A DNA stretch of 64,000 bases from Bacillus sp. FJAT-49736 (GCF_018343615.1 NZ_JAGYPI010000002.1:864615-928614); one strand, 5' to 3'. Numbered from the stretch's first letter, positions 44,107 through 53,587 are shown. Notes: generated by a model not told the origin, from the letters alone. Numbers and translations: made by a program.

Positions 44107-44727
44107 ATGACTCAATTTATTGATTTGGTGAATAAAAGAAGATCTACAAGTAACTTTCTTGATAATATTCCTATCACTAAAGAGGAGCTTAATGAAATTT
44201 TTGAACTTGTAAAACTGGCTCCCTCTGCGTTTAATCTGCAACATACCAAGTACTTTGTCGTAATTAATCCTGAGATAAAGGAAAAAATGAGATTAGCGGC
44301 AAATGGACAATATAAGGTGAAAAGTTCATCTGCGGTCATTTTAGTCTTAGGTGATAAGAATGCCTTTAATCAAGCTCCTGAGATCTATGAAGGCTTGAAA
44401 ATGTTAGGGATTGTCAATCAGCAAGAATACAATCAATTGGTCTCGGATACTATCTCCTTTTATGAATCAAGGGGACATGAATTTCATAAAGAAGATGCCA
44501 TAAGAAATGCTTCCTTATCAGCTATGCTTTTTATGTTAGCTGCTAAGGAAAAAGGTTGGGATACTTGCCCGATGATAGGATTTGATCCAAAAGCTGTTAA
44601 AGAATTGTTATGTATTAATGATGAACACGAAGTAGCTATGATGATCACAATAGGGAAAGAAAAAGTGGAAAGCAGAAAACCGAGAGGCTATCGAAAACCT
44701 GTCAGTGAATTTGTATCTTACTTTTAA
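44107..44727 (+). CDS. MhqN-like nitroreductase
   Basis: A 206-residue flavin nitroreductase. It starts with the FMN-binding VNKRRSTSNF pattern, keeps LVKLAPSAFNLQHTKYFVV, and ends with the family strand KPRGYRKPVSEFV. Such enzymes reduce quinones or nitro compounds with NAD(P)H. First gene behind the MhqR box, the same place as mhqN in Bacillus subtilis. The ribosome site AGGAG is eight bases before the ATG. Confidence 0.85.
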   Translation: MTQFIDLVNKRRSTSNFLDNIPITKEELNEIFELVKLAPSAFNLQHTKYFVVINPEIKEKMRLAANGQYKVKSSSAVILVLGDKNAFNQAPEIYEGLKMLGIVNQQEYNQLVSDTISFYESRGHEFHKEDAIRNASLSAMLFMLAAKEKGWDTCPMIGFDPKAVKELLCINDEHEVAMMITIGKEKVESRKPRGYRKPVSEFVSYF

Positions 44728-44750
44728 AAATTCGAAAGGACGTGTGTAGA

Positions 44751-45689
44751 ATGAAAAAACAAACAATGGGAATTCACCATATTACTGCAATTGTAGGACA
44801 TCCACAGGAAAATGTAGATTTTTATGCAGGGGTTTTAGGTTTACGATTGGTTAAGAAAACTATTAATTTTGATGACCCAGGAACGTATCATCTTTATTTC
44901 GGAAATGAGGGCGGAAAGCCTGGGACCATCATTACCTTTTTTCCTTGGGCAAATGCTTCACAAGGGAAAATCGGAGGCGGTCAAGTAGGAGTAACTTCTT
45001 ATGTAGTTCCAGAAGGGGCAATGAATTTTTGGGAAAATCGATTAACAAAGTTTAATATCTCCTTTGTTAAGACAGAACGATTTGGTGAGACCTATTTAGA
45101 ATTTGATGATCCACATGGTCTTCATTTGGAAATTGTCGAAAGAGAAGAAGGAGACAATAATACATGGCAATTTGGAGAAGTAACACCTGATGTTGCCATT
45201 AAAGGGTTTGGCGGTGCTACCTTATTATCGGCCCGTCCGGATAAGACAGCAGAACTTTTGGAAAAAGTGTTAGGATTAGAAGTTGTTGGAGAAGAAAATG
45301 ATATCCGTCGTTTCCGTTCACTGAGTGATATTGGAAATATCATCGATTTAAAATTAACTCCTGTAGGACGCGGAGAGATGGGAGTTGGAACTGTCCACCA
45401 TATTGCTTGGAGGGCCAAAGATGACGAGGATCAATTAGATTGGCAAAAACATGTCAGCAAATATGGATATGGAGTGACACCTGTTAGAGATCGCAATTAT
45501 TTTAACGCTATTTACTTTAGAGAACATGGAGAAATATTATTCGAAATTGCTACAGACCCTCCAGGCTTCGCTCATGATGAATCATACGAGACAATGGGTG
45601 AAAAATTGATGTTGCCACAACAATATGAAATGTACCGAAGCCGACTAAATGATGCTTTGATTCCGATTCAAGTAAGAGAAATAGATTAA
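44751..45689 (+). CDS. MhqO/MhqE-like ring-cleaving dioxygenase 1
   Basis: A 312-residue protein with two VOC domains. Putative iron ligands are His in MGIHHITAIVG, His in GTVHHIAWRAKD (about residues 220) and Glu in GEILFEIATDPPGF. This is the family of hydroquinone-dependent dioxygenases MhqA/MhqE/MhqO. GTG at 44742 would add three residues, but the spacing to GAAAGGA favours ATG at 44751. A close paralogue is two genes downstream. It is the second gene of the operon. Confidence 0.88.
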   Translation: MKKQTMGIHHITAIVGHPQENVDFYAGVLGLRLVKKTINFDDPGTYHLYFGNEGGKPGTIITFFPWANASQGKIGGGQVGVTSYVVPEGAMNFWENRLTKFNISFVKTERFGETYLEFDDPHGLHLEIVEREEGDNNTWQFGEVTPDVAIKGFGGATLLSARPDKTAELLEKVLGLEVVGEENDIRRFRSLSDIGNIIDLKLTPVGRGEMGVGTVHHIAWRAKDDEDQLDWQKHVSKYGYGVTPVRDRNYFNAIYFREHGEILFEIATDPPGFAHDESYETMGEKLMLPQQYEMYRSRLNDALIPIQVREID

Positions 45690-45712
45690 TTTTTCGAAAG
45701 GAATGATTTTCT

Positions 45713-46321
45713 TTGCTCTCTATTGACCCATCTTTAAATACAGAAAGGGAAAACTACAAACTTTTAATTGGAAGCATTATTCCAAGACCAATCGCGTTTG
45801 TAACGTCGGTTTCAAACAATGGGACAATAAATGGAGCGCCTTTTAGCTACTTCAATATTGTTTCAGCGAACCCGCCAATGATTTCCCTCTCTATACAGCG
45901 TTCTGGAGGGAAACAAAAGGATACTGCACGTAATATTATTCATGCAAAAGAGTTTGTTGTTCATATTGTGGATGAGCAAAACGTGGAAAAGGTGAATCAA
46001 ACGGCCGCTAATCTTCCACCAAATCAAAGTGAAATTAAATTAGCTGATTTAACGCTGGTTGATAGTGAAAAAATCAAGGTGCCTGGGGTGAGCGAGTCAA
46101 AGGTTCGGATGGAATGTGCTTTGGAATACTCTATAGAACTAGGAGAGAATGATTCGATAGGCTGTGACCTAATTATCGGGAAAATAGTTCAATTTCATAT
46201 AGACGAGGAAATTTATGAAGATGGAAGAATCAATCCAGCAGGTTTAGCGGCAGTAAGTAGATTGGCAGGAATAAATTACGCGAAAATAGGTGAGGTTTTT
46301 TCCATGGAGAGACCGAAGTAA
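45713..46321 (+). CDS. Flavin reductase-like (DIM6/NTAB) protein
   Basis: A 202-residue flavoprotein of the flavin-reductase-like, FMN-binding split-barrel family. Diagnostic segments are LLIGSIIPRPIAFVTSVS near the N-terminus, NGAPFSYFNIVSANPPMISLSIQ (in part) and KEFVVHIVDE. The start is TTG. It sits between the two dioxygenase genes and could reduce FMN or quinone intermediates. A gene of this family is not part of the Bacillus subtilis mhqNOP or mhqED operons, as far as I recall. Confidence 0.85.
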   Translation: MLSIDPSLNTERENYKLLIGSIIPRPIAFVTSVSNNGTINGAPFSYFNIVSANPPMISLSIQRSGGKQKDTARNIIHAKEFVVHIVDEQNVEKVNQTAANLPPNQSEIKLADLTLVDSEKIKVPGVSESKVRMECALEYSIELGENDSIGCDLIIGKIVQFHIDEEIYEDGRINPAGLAAVSRLAGINYAKIGEVFSMERPK

Positions 46322-46336
46322 AAAGGAGGTGTTCAC

Positions 46337-47278
46337 ATGTTGAAAACAGAAGGGATTCATCATATAACCGCGATGGTAAATGATGCGCAAAGAACCATTG
46401 ATTTTTATACAGGAGTACTTGGATTAAGGCTGATAAAGAAAACTATTAATTTTGATCGTCCTGAAGTTTATCATCTTTACTTCGGAAATAAGACAGGAGA
46501 ACCAGGTACGATAATTACTTTCTTTCCCTGGGCAAAACAACTGAAAGGGCGTATCGGAACAGGACAGGTCGGCGTAACGGCTTATATGATTCCAAAAGGC
46601 TCTATTTCTTTCTGGGAAAGTCGTTTGCAAAAATATCAGATATCCTATCAATCTTCTTCTCGATTTGGTGAATCTTATTTGGAATTAAGTGATCCTGACG
46701 GACTACACATTGAATTAGTGGAGCGAGAAGCGGAGGCAATAAATGCACGGGAAGTAATAGACATCCCTGCTGAATATGCAATAAAAGGATTTGCTGGAGC
46801 GACTCTATTGTCAAGATACCCTTATAAGACCTCTGAGGTTCTAGAAGCTGTCTTAGGATTAACATGTCTTGGTCAAGATGGGGAATTCCTAAGGTTTACG
46901 GCCGATGGACACCTTGGGAATATTATTGATATTAAGTTGTCCGCATCAGTAAGAGGGCTAATGGGGGCGGGAACTGTCCACCATATTGCATGGAGAGCCA
47001 AGGATGAGGAGCAGCTTCAGAAGTGGAGAGAATTGCTCGAACAAGCAGAATATTTTCCAACTGAGATATTAGACCGTAATTACTTTAAAGCACTTTATTT
47101 TCATGAAGGCGGGGGAATTCTCTTTGAAATCGCAACAGATCCACCTGGATTTACTGTTGATGAACCACTGTCTGAACTGGGGAATAATCTCATGTTACCC
47201 CCATGGCTAGAGGATAAACGAAAAGGATTGGAAGAACTACTTCCTCGTATTGAGGTTAAGAGTTTGAAAGGAGAATAA
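46337..47278 (+). CDS. MhqO/MhqE-like ring-cleaving dioxygenase 2
   Basis: A 313-residue paralogue of the upstream dioxygenase with the same two-VOC plan: EGIHHITAMVND at the N-terminus, YHLYFGNKTGEPGTIITFFPWA (in part) and GTVHHIAWRAKDEE with the closing GGGILFEIATDPPGF. The metal-ligand His and Glu positions are kept. The two copies are related throughout but far from identical at base level, so the duplication is old. Ribosome site AAAGGAGGTG. Confidence 0.88.
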   Translation: MLKTEGIHHITAMVNDAQRTIDFYTGVLGLRLIKKTINFDRPEVYHLYFGNKTGEPGTIITFFPWAKQLKGRIGTGQVGVTAYMIPKGSISFWESRLQKYQISYQSSSRFGESYLELSDPDGLHIELVEREAEAINAREVIDIPAEYAIKGFAGATLLSRYPYKTSEVLEAVLGLTCLGQDGEFLRFTADGHLGNIIDIKLSASVRGLMGAGTVHHIAWRAKDEEQLQKWRELLEQAEYFPTEILDRNYFKALYFHEGGGILFEIATDPPGFTVDEPLSELGNNLMLPPWLEDKRKGLEELLPRIEVKSLKGE

Positions 47279-47281
47279 AAG

Positions 47282-47893
47282 ATGAAACATTTCTTTCAAG
47301 AAGGAAAGGACTCTTTAAAGCCAACTTTACTGTTGCTGCATGGTACAGGTGGTAATGAGTTGGATTTACTTCCTGTTGCGGGAAGAGTTGACGATGAAGC
47401 ATCCATATTAAGTGTACGCGGAAATGTATCAGAAAATGGGATGCCACGATTCTTTCGTAGATTAGCTGAAGGCGTCTTTGATGAAGAAGATCTAATCTTT
47501 CGTACAAAGGAGTTAAATGACTTCCTCGATGAAGCAGCTGAAAAATATCAGTTTAACCGAAATAATATCATCGCAATAGGTTACTCTAATGGGGCAAATA
47601 TAGCAGCAAGTTTATTATTTCATTATCAGAATGCCTTAAAAGGGGCAATTCTCCATCATCCAATGGTACCGAGAAGAGGAATTAATCTTCCTGATTTATC
47701 AGGGAAATCAATATTTATTGCGGCAGGAACAAACGATCCAATCTGTTCCCCATTGGAATCGGAAGAGTTACAATCATTATTAAAGAATGCTAATGCTGAT
47801 GTAGAACTTCATTGGGAAAATAGAGGTCATCAATTAACAATTGATGAAGTCGAAGCAGCCGCTCAATGGTATAAACAAAAAACATTTAAGTAA
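47282..47893 (+). CDS. MhqD-like carboxylesterase
   Basis: A 203-residue alpha/beta hydrolase of the phospholipase/carboxylesterase type. It has the oxyanion loop LLHGTGGNELDLLP (about residues 18-31), the nucleophile elbow GYSNG with Ser102, an acid in GTNDPICS and His in NRGHQLT. Bacillus subtilis mhqD lies with mhqE in a similar pair. The gene starts three bases after the second dioxygenase, so it is translationally coupled. It probably hydrolyses the ring-cleavage product or an ester; this is inference. Confidence 0.87.
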   Translation: MKHFFQEGKDSLKPTLLLLHGTGGNELDLLPVAGRVDDEASILSVRGNVSENGMPRFFRRLAEGVFDEEDLIFRTKELNDFLDEAAEKYQFNRNNIIAIGYSNGANIAASLLFHYQNALKGAILHHPMVPRRGINLPDLSGKSIFIAAGTNDPICSPLESEELQSLLKNANADVELHWENRGHQLTIDEVEAAAQWYKQKTFK

Positions 47894-47922
47894 TTGAAAA
47901 TAAAAGTTAGAGTTTATATTTT

Positions 47923-48045
47923 ATGCAAGAATTAGGGCTACAATTAATTCGCATAATGGTTGGAATTGTGTTCTTCTTTTATAGAACTCAGAAATTATTC
48001 GGACGGTTTGGGTCCCTTTTTCAACAAATCAGCCAGTTTGCTTAA
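47923..48045 (+). pseudogene. DoxX/MhqP remnant
   Basis: A 40-codon frame reads [20 protein letters not shown] then [11 protein letters not shown], which is the N-terminal segment of DoxX-type membrane proteins (normally about 120 residues, with LR-x2-G near the start and QKLFG ahead of the first loop). It ends after FQQISQFA with two stops. The rest of the gene is missing. It is the last piece of the mhq-like operon, where mhqP sits in Bacillus subtilis. Confidence 0.65.
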
Positions 48046-48055
48046 TAATTTTCAT

Positions 48056-48100
48056 AACAGGGTGCGTTAATCCTTCTTCGATTAGCGTACCCTGTTTTTT
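48056..48100 (+). terminator. Terminator of the mhq-like operon
   Basis: AACAGGGTGCGTTAATC and CGATTAGCGTACCCTG pair with small defects around CTTCTT; TTTTTT follows. It terminates the operon after the DoxX remnant. Confidence 0.85.
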
Positions 48101-48793
48101 ATGAAGGAATTAAATATTATTGGTAGAAGAAAGGAATATCCCAAAATGGAGACATTTCTTTAACAATTGCTCCATTTTTTTAAAAGATGAATTAATACCA
48201 CCTAGATGAATGTTCTTTTGTTGATGGTGCATAGAATAATTTATTATAGACCAGATTATAAGTATCTGGTAAGTAGTAAATCCATTTTAAATATCCACTT
48301 GTAATCATTTTTTCTGAAATTTTATTAGTAAAATTTAACAAATTGACTTTTTTAAAGCAATTCCATAGGTATGATTTTATAATAAATCCATTAATGCCTC
48401 AGCAACTTGATGATGCCCCAATTGCATTTGTAATAGGGGTAATAACAAAATTTTTTTCATATGTCTCAGTTCCGGTTCTATAAGTAACCATTTTTTAAAT
48501 AACGATTAATTAATTCTAAGTAAGACTAAAACAACTATAAGTCCTAGCCCTTACACTGTATCACCCATTTCGAGGAATTCTTGTATATTAATTCATTTTT
48601 AATGATATACTCAGTCTTTTATTAAAAGGAGGATTTTTTTATGAAACTTTAACGAAACAATAAGTGATTCTTAGCACTTCTTTGCTAATTTAAACTGTAG
48701 GACTTATCTCGTTTATGAATCTTTTGTATTAATTATAAATCTCATCCTAAAAAGTCCTTGAATACAATATTTTCTTAAACATTAGGAGGAAAA
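48101..48793 (+). other. Long leader-like gap with a three-codon mini-ORF
   Basis: No full gene is seen in about 690 bases. TTGTAT at 48581 and GATATA/TATACT at 48604-48611 form a promoter-like pair. They are followed by AAAAGGAGG and, seven bases later, ATG AAA CTT TAA (48641-48652), a perfect ribosome site on a three-codon frame. It may be a leader peptide or the stub of a lost gene. The DUF212 gene follows 141 bases later. Confidence 0.4.
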
Positions 48794-49267
48794 ATGTTTT
48801 TATCTTATCCCATCTTAGCTGCTCTTTTGGGGATGCTATTTGCACAGTTTGTAAAAATCCCCATTCATTTTTTAACAACAAGGGAATTAAAGTGGAAATT
48901 AATGTTCAGTACTGGTGGAATGCCAAGTTCTCATACATCTACGATTATCGCTTTGACTACGGCAATTGGACTAACTTCGGGTATTTATTCAAATGAATTT
49001 GCCATCGCAATCGTCGTATCCTTTATCGTTATGCATGATGCTACCGGAGTTCGAAGACATGCTGGTTTTCATGCAGAAGTTCTAAATAAATTATTAGTTG
49101 ATTTTAATAGATTAATTGATACTTTAAAAAATCCAAATTTAGAGAAAGCCGAGTATAGAGAAAAACTAAAAGAATTATTAGGACATAAGCCAATCGAAGT
49201 GTTTTTTGGTGCCATAACAGGAATATTAGTAGGAGTGTTAACGTATTACTTTTATCCATTAAAATGA
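48794..49267 (+). CDS. Divergent PAP2 family (DUF212) membrane protein
   Basis: A 157-residue membrane protein of the divergent PAP2 family (YuiD of Bacillus subtilis). The signature GGMPSSHTSTIIALTTAIG at about residues 40-58 includes the PSSH and the family HDATGVRRHAG follows near 86-96. A family resembling acid phosphatases, with unknown substrate. Ribosome site AGGAGG is four bases before ATG, a little close. Confidence 0.88.
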   Translation: MFLSYPILAALLGMLFAQFVKIPIHFLTTRELKWKLMFSTGGMPSSHTSTIIALTTAIGLTSGIYSNEFAIAIVVSFIVMHDATGVRRHAGFHAEVLNKLLVDFNRLIDTLKNPNLEKAEYREKLKELLGHKPIEVFFGAITGILVGVLTYYFYPLK

Positions 49268-49523
49268 CCTAGTTCCACATGGATTAGGTCATGTACTTTT
49301 CTTGAAGTTCTAAGTCGTATTTTAAAAGAAAGGTAATATTACCTCTGTTCCTTACCCTTCTTTAGCTAATAGTGTAATAGCACTAACTACGGCGGATATT
49401 GTAGCCTCCATCCAACACCTCCAGTTCCAAGCCCTCCTGGCACAAGCATTATTGTAAAGCATTCATGAAGCAGCCGATCAAGCTGGCCATTACTCTACCA
49501 ACATGCCCCTGATCTACACTTTT
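49268..49523. other. Gap with possible coding relic
   Basis: No intact gene. On the minus strand a short run reads LVPGGLGTG, recalling DJ-1/PfpI proteins, and a later run reads EATISAVVSAITLLA; both are broken by stops. The G+C content is higher than in flanking intergenic DNA. This could be a decayed DJ-1/PfpI gene, but the evidence is thin. Confidence 0.2.
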
Positions 49524-50435
49524 TTACCCCAACGAACGATTAGAAAGATTCTCTACATTTTGAATGAAGGACTGTAATTCGTCTATAAATATTTTTGCAG
49601 CTTTCCCCATAAATTTGTCCGTTCGATATATGATGCAAATATCCTGACTTGGTGTAGGATTGAGAAGCGATACGACAGAAATGTTATCGCGTTTCAGATA
49701 ATCAAGCAGCATTCGCGGAAGAATTGCCGCTCCTATCCCTTGTTCGACTAAAGACAGAAGCGTTGATAACGTTGAGGTTACAATGGAATTGTCTATAACA
49801 ATCGCTTTTTCCTTACAACAAGATTGGATTACCCTTGAAATCTGATGCTCGGGGCCGAACATTACTAGTTTAAGTTGCTGTAATTGTTCGAAGGGGATCG
49901 CCTTTGACTTCGCAAAGGGGTGATCCGAATGAATAGCCAATGCAAACTCCTCATGGAACAAAGGGATGACCGAGATGCGATCATCCGGATTCGTTGGGAC
50001 AATGGTAACTCCTAGATCCCGTGTTCCGTTGACAACCTGTTCATACACATCTACGGTCTCCGTAACCTGAATGGAAAGTTTGGGATATGTGCGGTGGAAG
50101 TTGATCAATAGTGTATCAAACAGCAAATCTCCATCTCCAGGAAGAATCCCAATGTCCAGCCTGCCACCTTCCATTTTCTTTAGATCCGTAATAGCTCCTT
50201 TTATATAGTCGACTCGCTCGAAAATGATATCACATTGTTCCAACAAGATCTTACCTGCTTCTGTCAACGCAATCCGCTTGCCAATGCGGTCGAACAACGG
50301 CATCCCAAGCTCATTTTCCAAAAATTTAATCTGCTGACTTAGATTAGACTGTGTCGTGCATAGGTTCTCGGCCGCCCTTGTGAAATGCAATTCCTTACAA
50401 ACCGCGGCAAAATACTCAAGCTGTCTAAATTCCAT
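49524..50435 (-). CDS. LysR-family transcriptional regulator
   Basis: A 303-residue LysR protein. The N-terminal winged helix is MEFRQLEYFAAVCKELHFTR then AAENLCTTQSNLSQQIKFLE (residues 1-40). The periplasmic-binding-like effector domain starts near residue 90 with GGRLDIGILPGDGDLL. The closest type is the CynR/OxyR-like group, without redox cysteines in the usual places. The DinB and SnoaL-like genes start divergently 190 bases away and may be its targets. Confidence 0.9.
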   Translation of the reverse strand: MEFRQLEYFAAVCKELHFTRAAENLCTTQSNLSQQIKFLENELGMPLFDRIGKRIALTEAGKILLEQCDIIFERVDYIKGAITDLKKMEGGRLDIGILPGDGDLLFDTLLINFHRTYPKLSIQVTETVDVYEQVVNGTRDLGVTIVPTNPDDRISVIPLFHEEFALAIHSDHPFAKSKAIPFEQLQQLKLVMFGPEHQISRVIQSCCKEKAIVIDNSIVTSTLSTLLSLVEQGIGAAILPRMLLDYLKRDNISVVSLLNPTPSQDICIIYRTDKFMGKAAKIFIDELQSFIQNVENLSNRSLG

Positions 50436-50624
50436 CCCCTACTTCCCCTTCCCCTTGTTAAATATTCATCTTCATTATTAATTATAATATATGACCCATT
50501 TTATTCCATATAATCATTACTAAAACCGATTAATTAAATCGGAATCTCGTGATTGTTGCTTGGTGAGGAGAAAGTTACACTTTAGATGTGAAAGCAAAAC
50601 AATTTAACGGGAGGAATTTTAACT

Positions 50625-51089
50625 ATGGAAAAATCGATTATTACTACTGGTAAGGTTCTACGTCAAATCTTGATTGGTCAGCTTCAGGACATTTCGGAAA
50701 ATCAATTTGACATTCAAGCAAAAGGTTTCAATAACACGATTCGCTGGAATATAGGTCACATAGTGTACTGGACGGATAAATACTCAAAGTTATCTTTCGG
50801 ATTTAAGTCTACCATTCCGCCTGAATATGAAATGTTATTCGGCACCGGAACGAATCCTTCGGAATGGGTAACTACACCACCCTCAAAGGAAGTGCTGATC
50901 GAACAGTTAAAGGCTCAACTTATCCGATTCTCAGAGCTAACGCCCGAAATGCTAGATATAAACCTGGAATCTCCTTTTGTCATGGGCCCATTCCAATTCG
51001 TGTCCTCCGGTGAGTTGTTTAACTTCGCTCTGATGCATGAAGCTATACATCTTGGGGTTATTTCAAGCCAAGTTAAAGCAATCCAATAA
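50625..51089 (+). CDS. DinB superfamily protein
   Basis: A 154-residue four-helix-bundle protein of the DinB/YfiT family. It shows IRWNIGHIVYWTDKY with a conserved His at about residue 45, and a second and third His in ALMHEAIHLGVISSQ near 143-147, the metal-binding triad of bacillithiol- and mycothiol-transferase-like proteins. The function is unknown, but thiol S-transfer is established for some relatives. Ribosome site GGGAGGA. Confidence 0.85.
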   Translation: MEKSIITTGKVLRQILIGQLQDISENQFDIQAKGFNNTIRWNIGHIVYWTDKYSKLSFGFKSTIPPEYEMLFGTGTNPSEWVTTPPSKEVLIEQLKAQLIRFSELTPEMLDINLESPFVMGPFQFVSSGELFNFALMHEAIHLGVISSQVKAIQ

Positions 51090-51162
51090 AGGTATCATTT
51101 TGTTAAATAGGATGAAAGGATATGCATAACATTCCAACTTTAAAATAGGAGATTGATGCTAT

Positions 51163-51561
51163 ATGAAACCGGATCAAGTGTTACTTCAATACTTCCACCA
51201 TTTAGTGGATATCGATAAAGCCCTCCATTATATACACAAGGACGCCAAGTTTATCGCTGCATTCGAGAAAGAGTCGGATAGACACTATTTTTATGGGACC
51301 TATTACGGGATAGAGGGTGTAAGGACACTATTGTCCAAGTTTGAGAAAGATCTAGATACCCAGGAATTCGAAGTCAATAAGGTACTTGCTGATGAAACCA
51401 CCGCTTTAGCTTGGGGAAGATTTAAGCACCGGATCCGATATACCGATAAAGTTTTTGAAAGCTATTGGGCTGTGGTTTGCGAAGTTGAAGATGGCAAGAT
51501 TAAGTATTTCCGTGGCTTTGAAGATACTGGTGCCTTGGAGGCTGCTTTTTTAGTCGATTAA
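51163..51561 (+). CDS. SnoaL/NTF2-like protein
   Basis: A 132-residue protein with the NTF2-like alpha+beta barrel. Features are the N-terminal helix pair, YYGIEGVRTLLSKFE near the middle and the strands VNKVLADETTALAWGRFKHRI and YWAVVCEVEDGKIKYFRGFEDTG (in part). Family members are polyketide cyclase-like or of unknown function. It follows the DinB gene after 73 bases on the same strand and probably belongs to the same transcript. Confidence 0.75.
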   Translation: MKPDQVLLQYFHHLVDIDKALHYIHKDAKFIAAFEKESDRHYFYGTYYGIEGVRTLLSKFEKDLDTQEFEVNKVLADETTALAWGRFKHRIRYTDKVFESYWAVVCEVEDGKIKYFRGFEDTGALEAAFLVD

Positions 51562-51783
51562 TTTTTTCTGGTAAGCATCCATAGGGGGATTATCGGGATA
51601 AGCGGACTTTAGATCTGCATGCCAATAGATTAATACAGACAATGATTCTAAATCTTCTTTTTAAACATATCTCCCCTAATCTAGCGTAATTACTAATTTG
51701 AGTGTAATCCATTGATACAAGAATGAAAGTAATACTTATCATTCTAGAGCAACTCCCCTGTCACTAAGTCTTTTCAGAAAAGT

Positions 51784-51828
51784 AAAAATAGCCTCTTAGG
51801 GATATATTTATCCGAAGAGGTTATTTTT
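51784..51828 (+). terminator. Terminator-like hairpin
   Basis: AAAAATAGCCTCTT and AAGAGGTTATTTTT pair over 14 positions with one wobble. It probably ends the DinB-SnoaL transcript. The rest of 51562-52201 has no gene; a smaller hairpin ACCCC/GGGGT lies at 52013-52030. Confidence 0.8.
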
Positions 51829-52201
51829 CATCAAACTTTATTAAAACAGATATTAATTCATATTCAACTTCCTCAGTTTATACGAATATCTCTCGAATCA
51901 TTCCTGTTCCTCATTTATGAATCTAGACTTACTTTTTATAAAAAAGTTTAATCAAAATGGTTTTTACCTTTTATGAAATGACCATAAAGTTATTGAATTA
52001 TAAAGCTTAAACACCCCTGTTCTACGGGGTTTAAAATATTGTTGTTTAATTGATGTAGTTATCGAATCACTATCAGTTAAAAGTATGGTAATACTGCACT
52101 TTGATTTGTTATTAAACTATGGTTTTTAATAATATATAGAGGAAAAAAGCTTAACTTAATAAAACTAAAAGGAAAAGAAAGCTATGCTAGCCACTTGAGT
52201 G

Positions 52202-53587
52202 TTACCTTGTCCATGCCTTCACCAACAATTGTACGGCAGTGTTGATCTCTTCCTCAGATAGTACAGCAAAACCTAACAGCACTGTTTGATTATCACTTCG
52301 ACCATATTCTGATGCCGGATATACTTTGATACTATATTTTGCTGCCCGATCAATAAGTTCTTTTTCAATCATACCATTATTCGGACGGACTAATACATGT
52401 AATCCAGAATCTTGACCAATGATTTGAACTGAATCTAGAAAATAAGTCGAAAGTGCCGAAACGAGTGCATTTCTTTTTTTGTTGTAAACGACTCGCATTT
52501 TATTAATATGTTTTGCCCAATATCCTTCCCGCATAAATTTTTTTATGATCTCTTGATCAAGACGGGATACAGAAGGAGTAAAGTGGAAATAGTTTTCATG
52601 ATATTTTTCTATTAACCGTTTTGGTAGGACCATGTAACTGATTCGTAATGACGGCAGTAATGCTTTAGAGAACGTCCCCATATAGATTACCTTTTCGTGA
52701 GAATCTAAGCTTTGCAATGCAGGAATAGGTTTTCCTGAATAACGAAATTCACTGTCATAATCATCCTCCACGATGTAACGTCTTTCGTCTTCCTCAGCCC
52801 AATTTAAAAACTGCTTTCGTCTTGATATGGGCATAATCATTCCACAAGGAAATTGATGTGATGGCGTAACAAAAGCTATATCAGCACCACTTTCCTCTAA
52901 TTTGGAGATCATCATCCCATCATCGTCAAGTGGAATCAACCGGATATTTTTATTTTCCATTTCATATGTCACAAGTCTTTGATGATACCCAGGGTCTTCA
53001 ACGGCATAGATACTTCCGTTTAGCAATTTAAACAGAAGTCTAATAAGTGTTGGTGTACCTGTCCCAACGATTATCTGACTCGGCGAAGTTTGGACACCAC
53101 GTGATTCATACAAATAATAGGCAATGGCTTCACGAAGCTCATACTCTCCTTGTGGATGTCCTATCTTTAATAACTGTTTATTCTCATCCTTCAAGACATC
53201 GTTCGATATTCTTCGAAATATAGCAAAAGGAAATGATTGACCATCAACCCCTGTCTGGGTGAAATCAAAGATAACATTATCTTCATAAGATTTCTCTTTG
53301 ATATACACGATGCTTTGTTTTTCGTTAGAAAATGTTTCCTCCACTTCACAAATATAATATCCTTTACGTGGAATTCCTTCGATATACCCTTCCGCAACAA
53401 GCTGCTCGTACGCTGCTTCAATAGTGTTTTGACTCACCTGCAAATACTTAGCAAGTTTCCGTTTCGACGGTAGCTTAGTGTATGGTTTGAGGTTGCCCGT
53501 TTCCATTTCCTGTTTTATAAAATTATATAGCTGTAAATATAAAGGTACTTTACTATGCACATCAAGCTTCGGTGTTATTTCCAGCAT
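52202..53587 (-). CDS. MocR-type GntR/aminotransferase regulator
   Basis: A 461-residue MocR regulator with an N-terminal GntR winged helix (residues 15-80: KLPSKRKLAKYLQVSQNTIE) and a fold-type I aminotransferase domain. PLP residues are complete: DDYDSEFRY and the Schiff-base lysine Lys308 in MGTFSKALLPSLRISYM. It therefore contrasts with the regulator at 41644-43065. It is divergent from an EamA exporter, a frequent MocR target, and the intergenic space is 127 bases, so control of the exporter by a PLP- or amino-acid-related signal is likely. Confidence 0.9.
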   Translation of the reverse strand: MLEITPKLDVHSKVPLYLQLYNFIKQEMETGNLKPYTKLPSKRKLAKYLQVSQNTIEAAYEQLVAEGYIEGIPRKGYYICEVEETFSNEKQSIVYIKEKSYEDNVIFDFTQTGVDGQSFPFAIFRRISNDVLKDENKQLLKIGHPQGEYELREAIAYYLYESRGVQTSPSQIIVGTGTPTLIRLLFKLLNGSIYAVEDPGYHQRLVTYEMENKNIRLIPLDDDGMMISKLEESGADIAFVTPSHQFPCGMIMPISRRKQFLNWAEEDERRYIVEDDYDSEFRYSGKPIPALQSLDSHEKVIYMGTFSKALLPSLRISYMVLPKRLIEKYHENYFHFTPSVSRLDQEIIKKFMREGYWAKHINKMRVVYNKKRNALVSALSTYFLDSVQIIGQDSGLHVLVRPNNGMIEKELIDRAAKYSIKVYPASEYGRSDNQTVLLGFAVLSEEEINTAVQLLVKAWTR

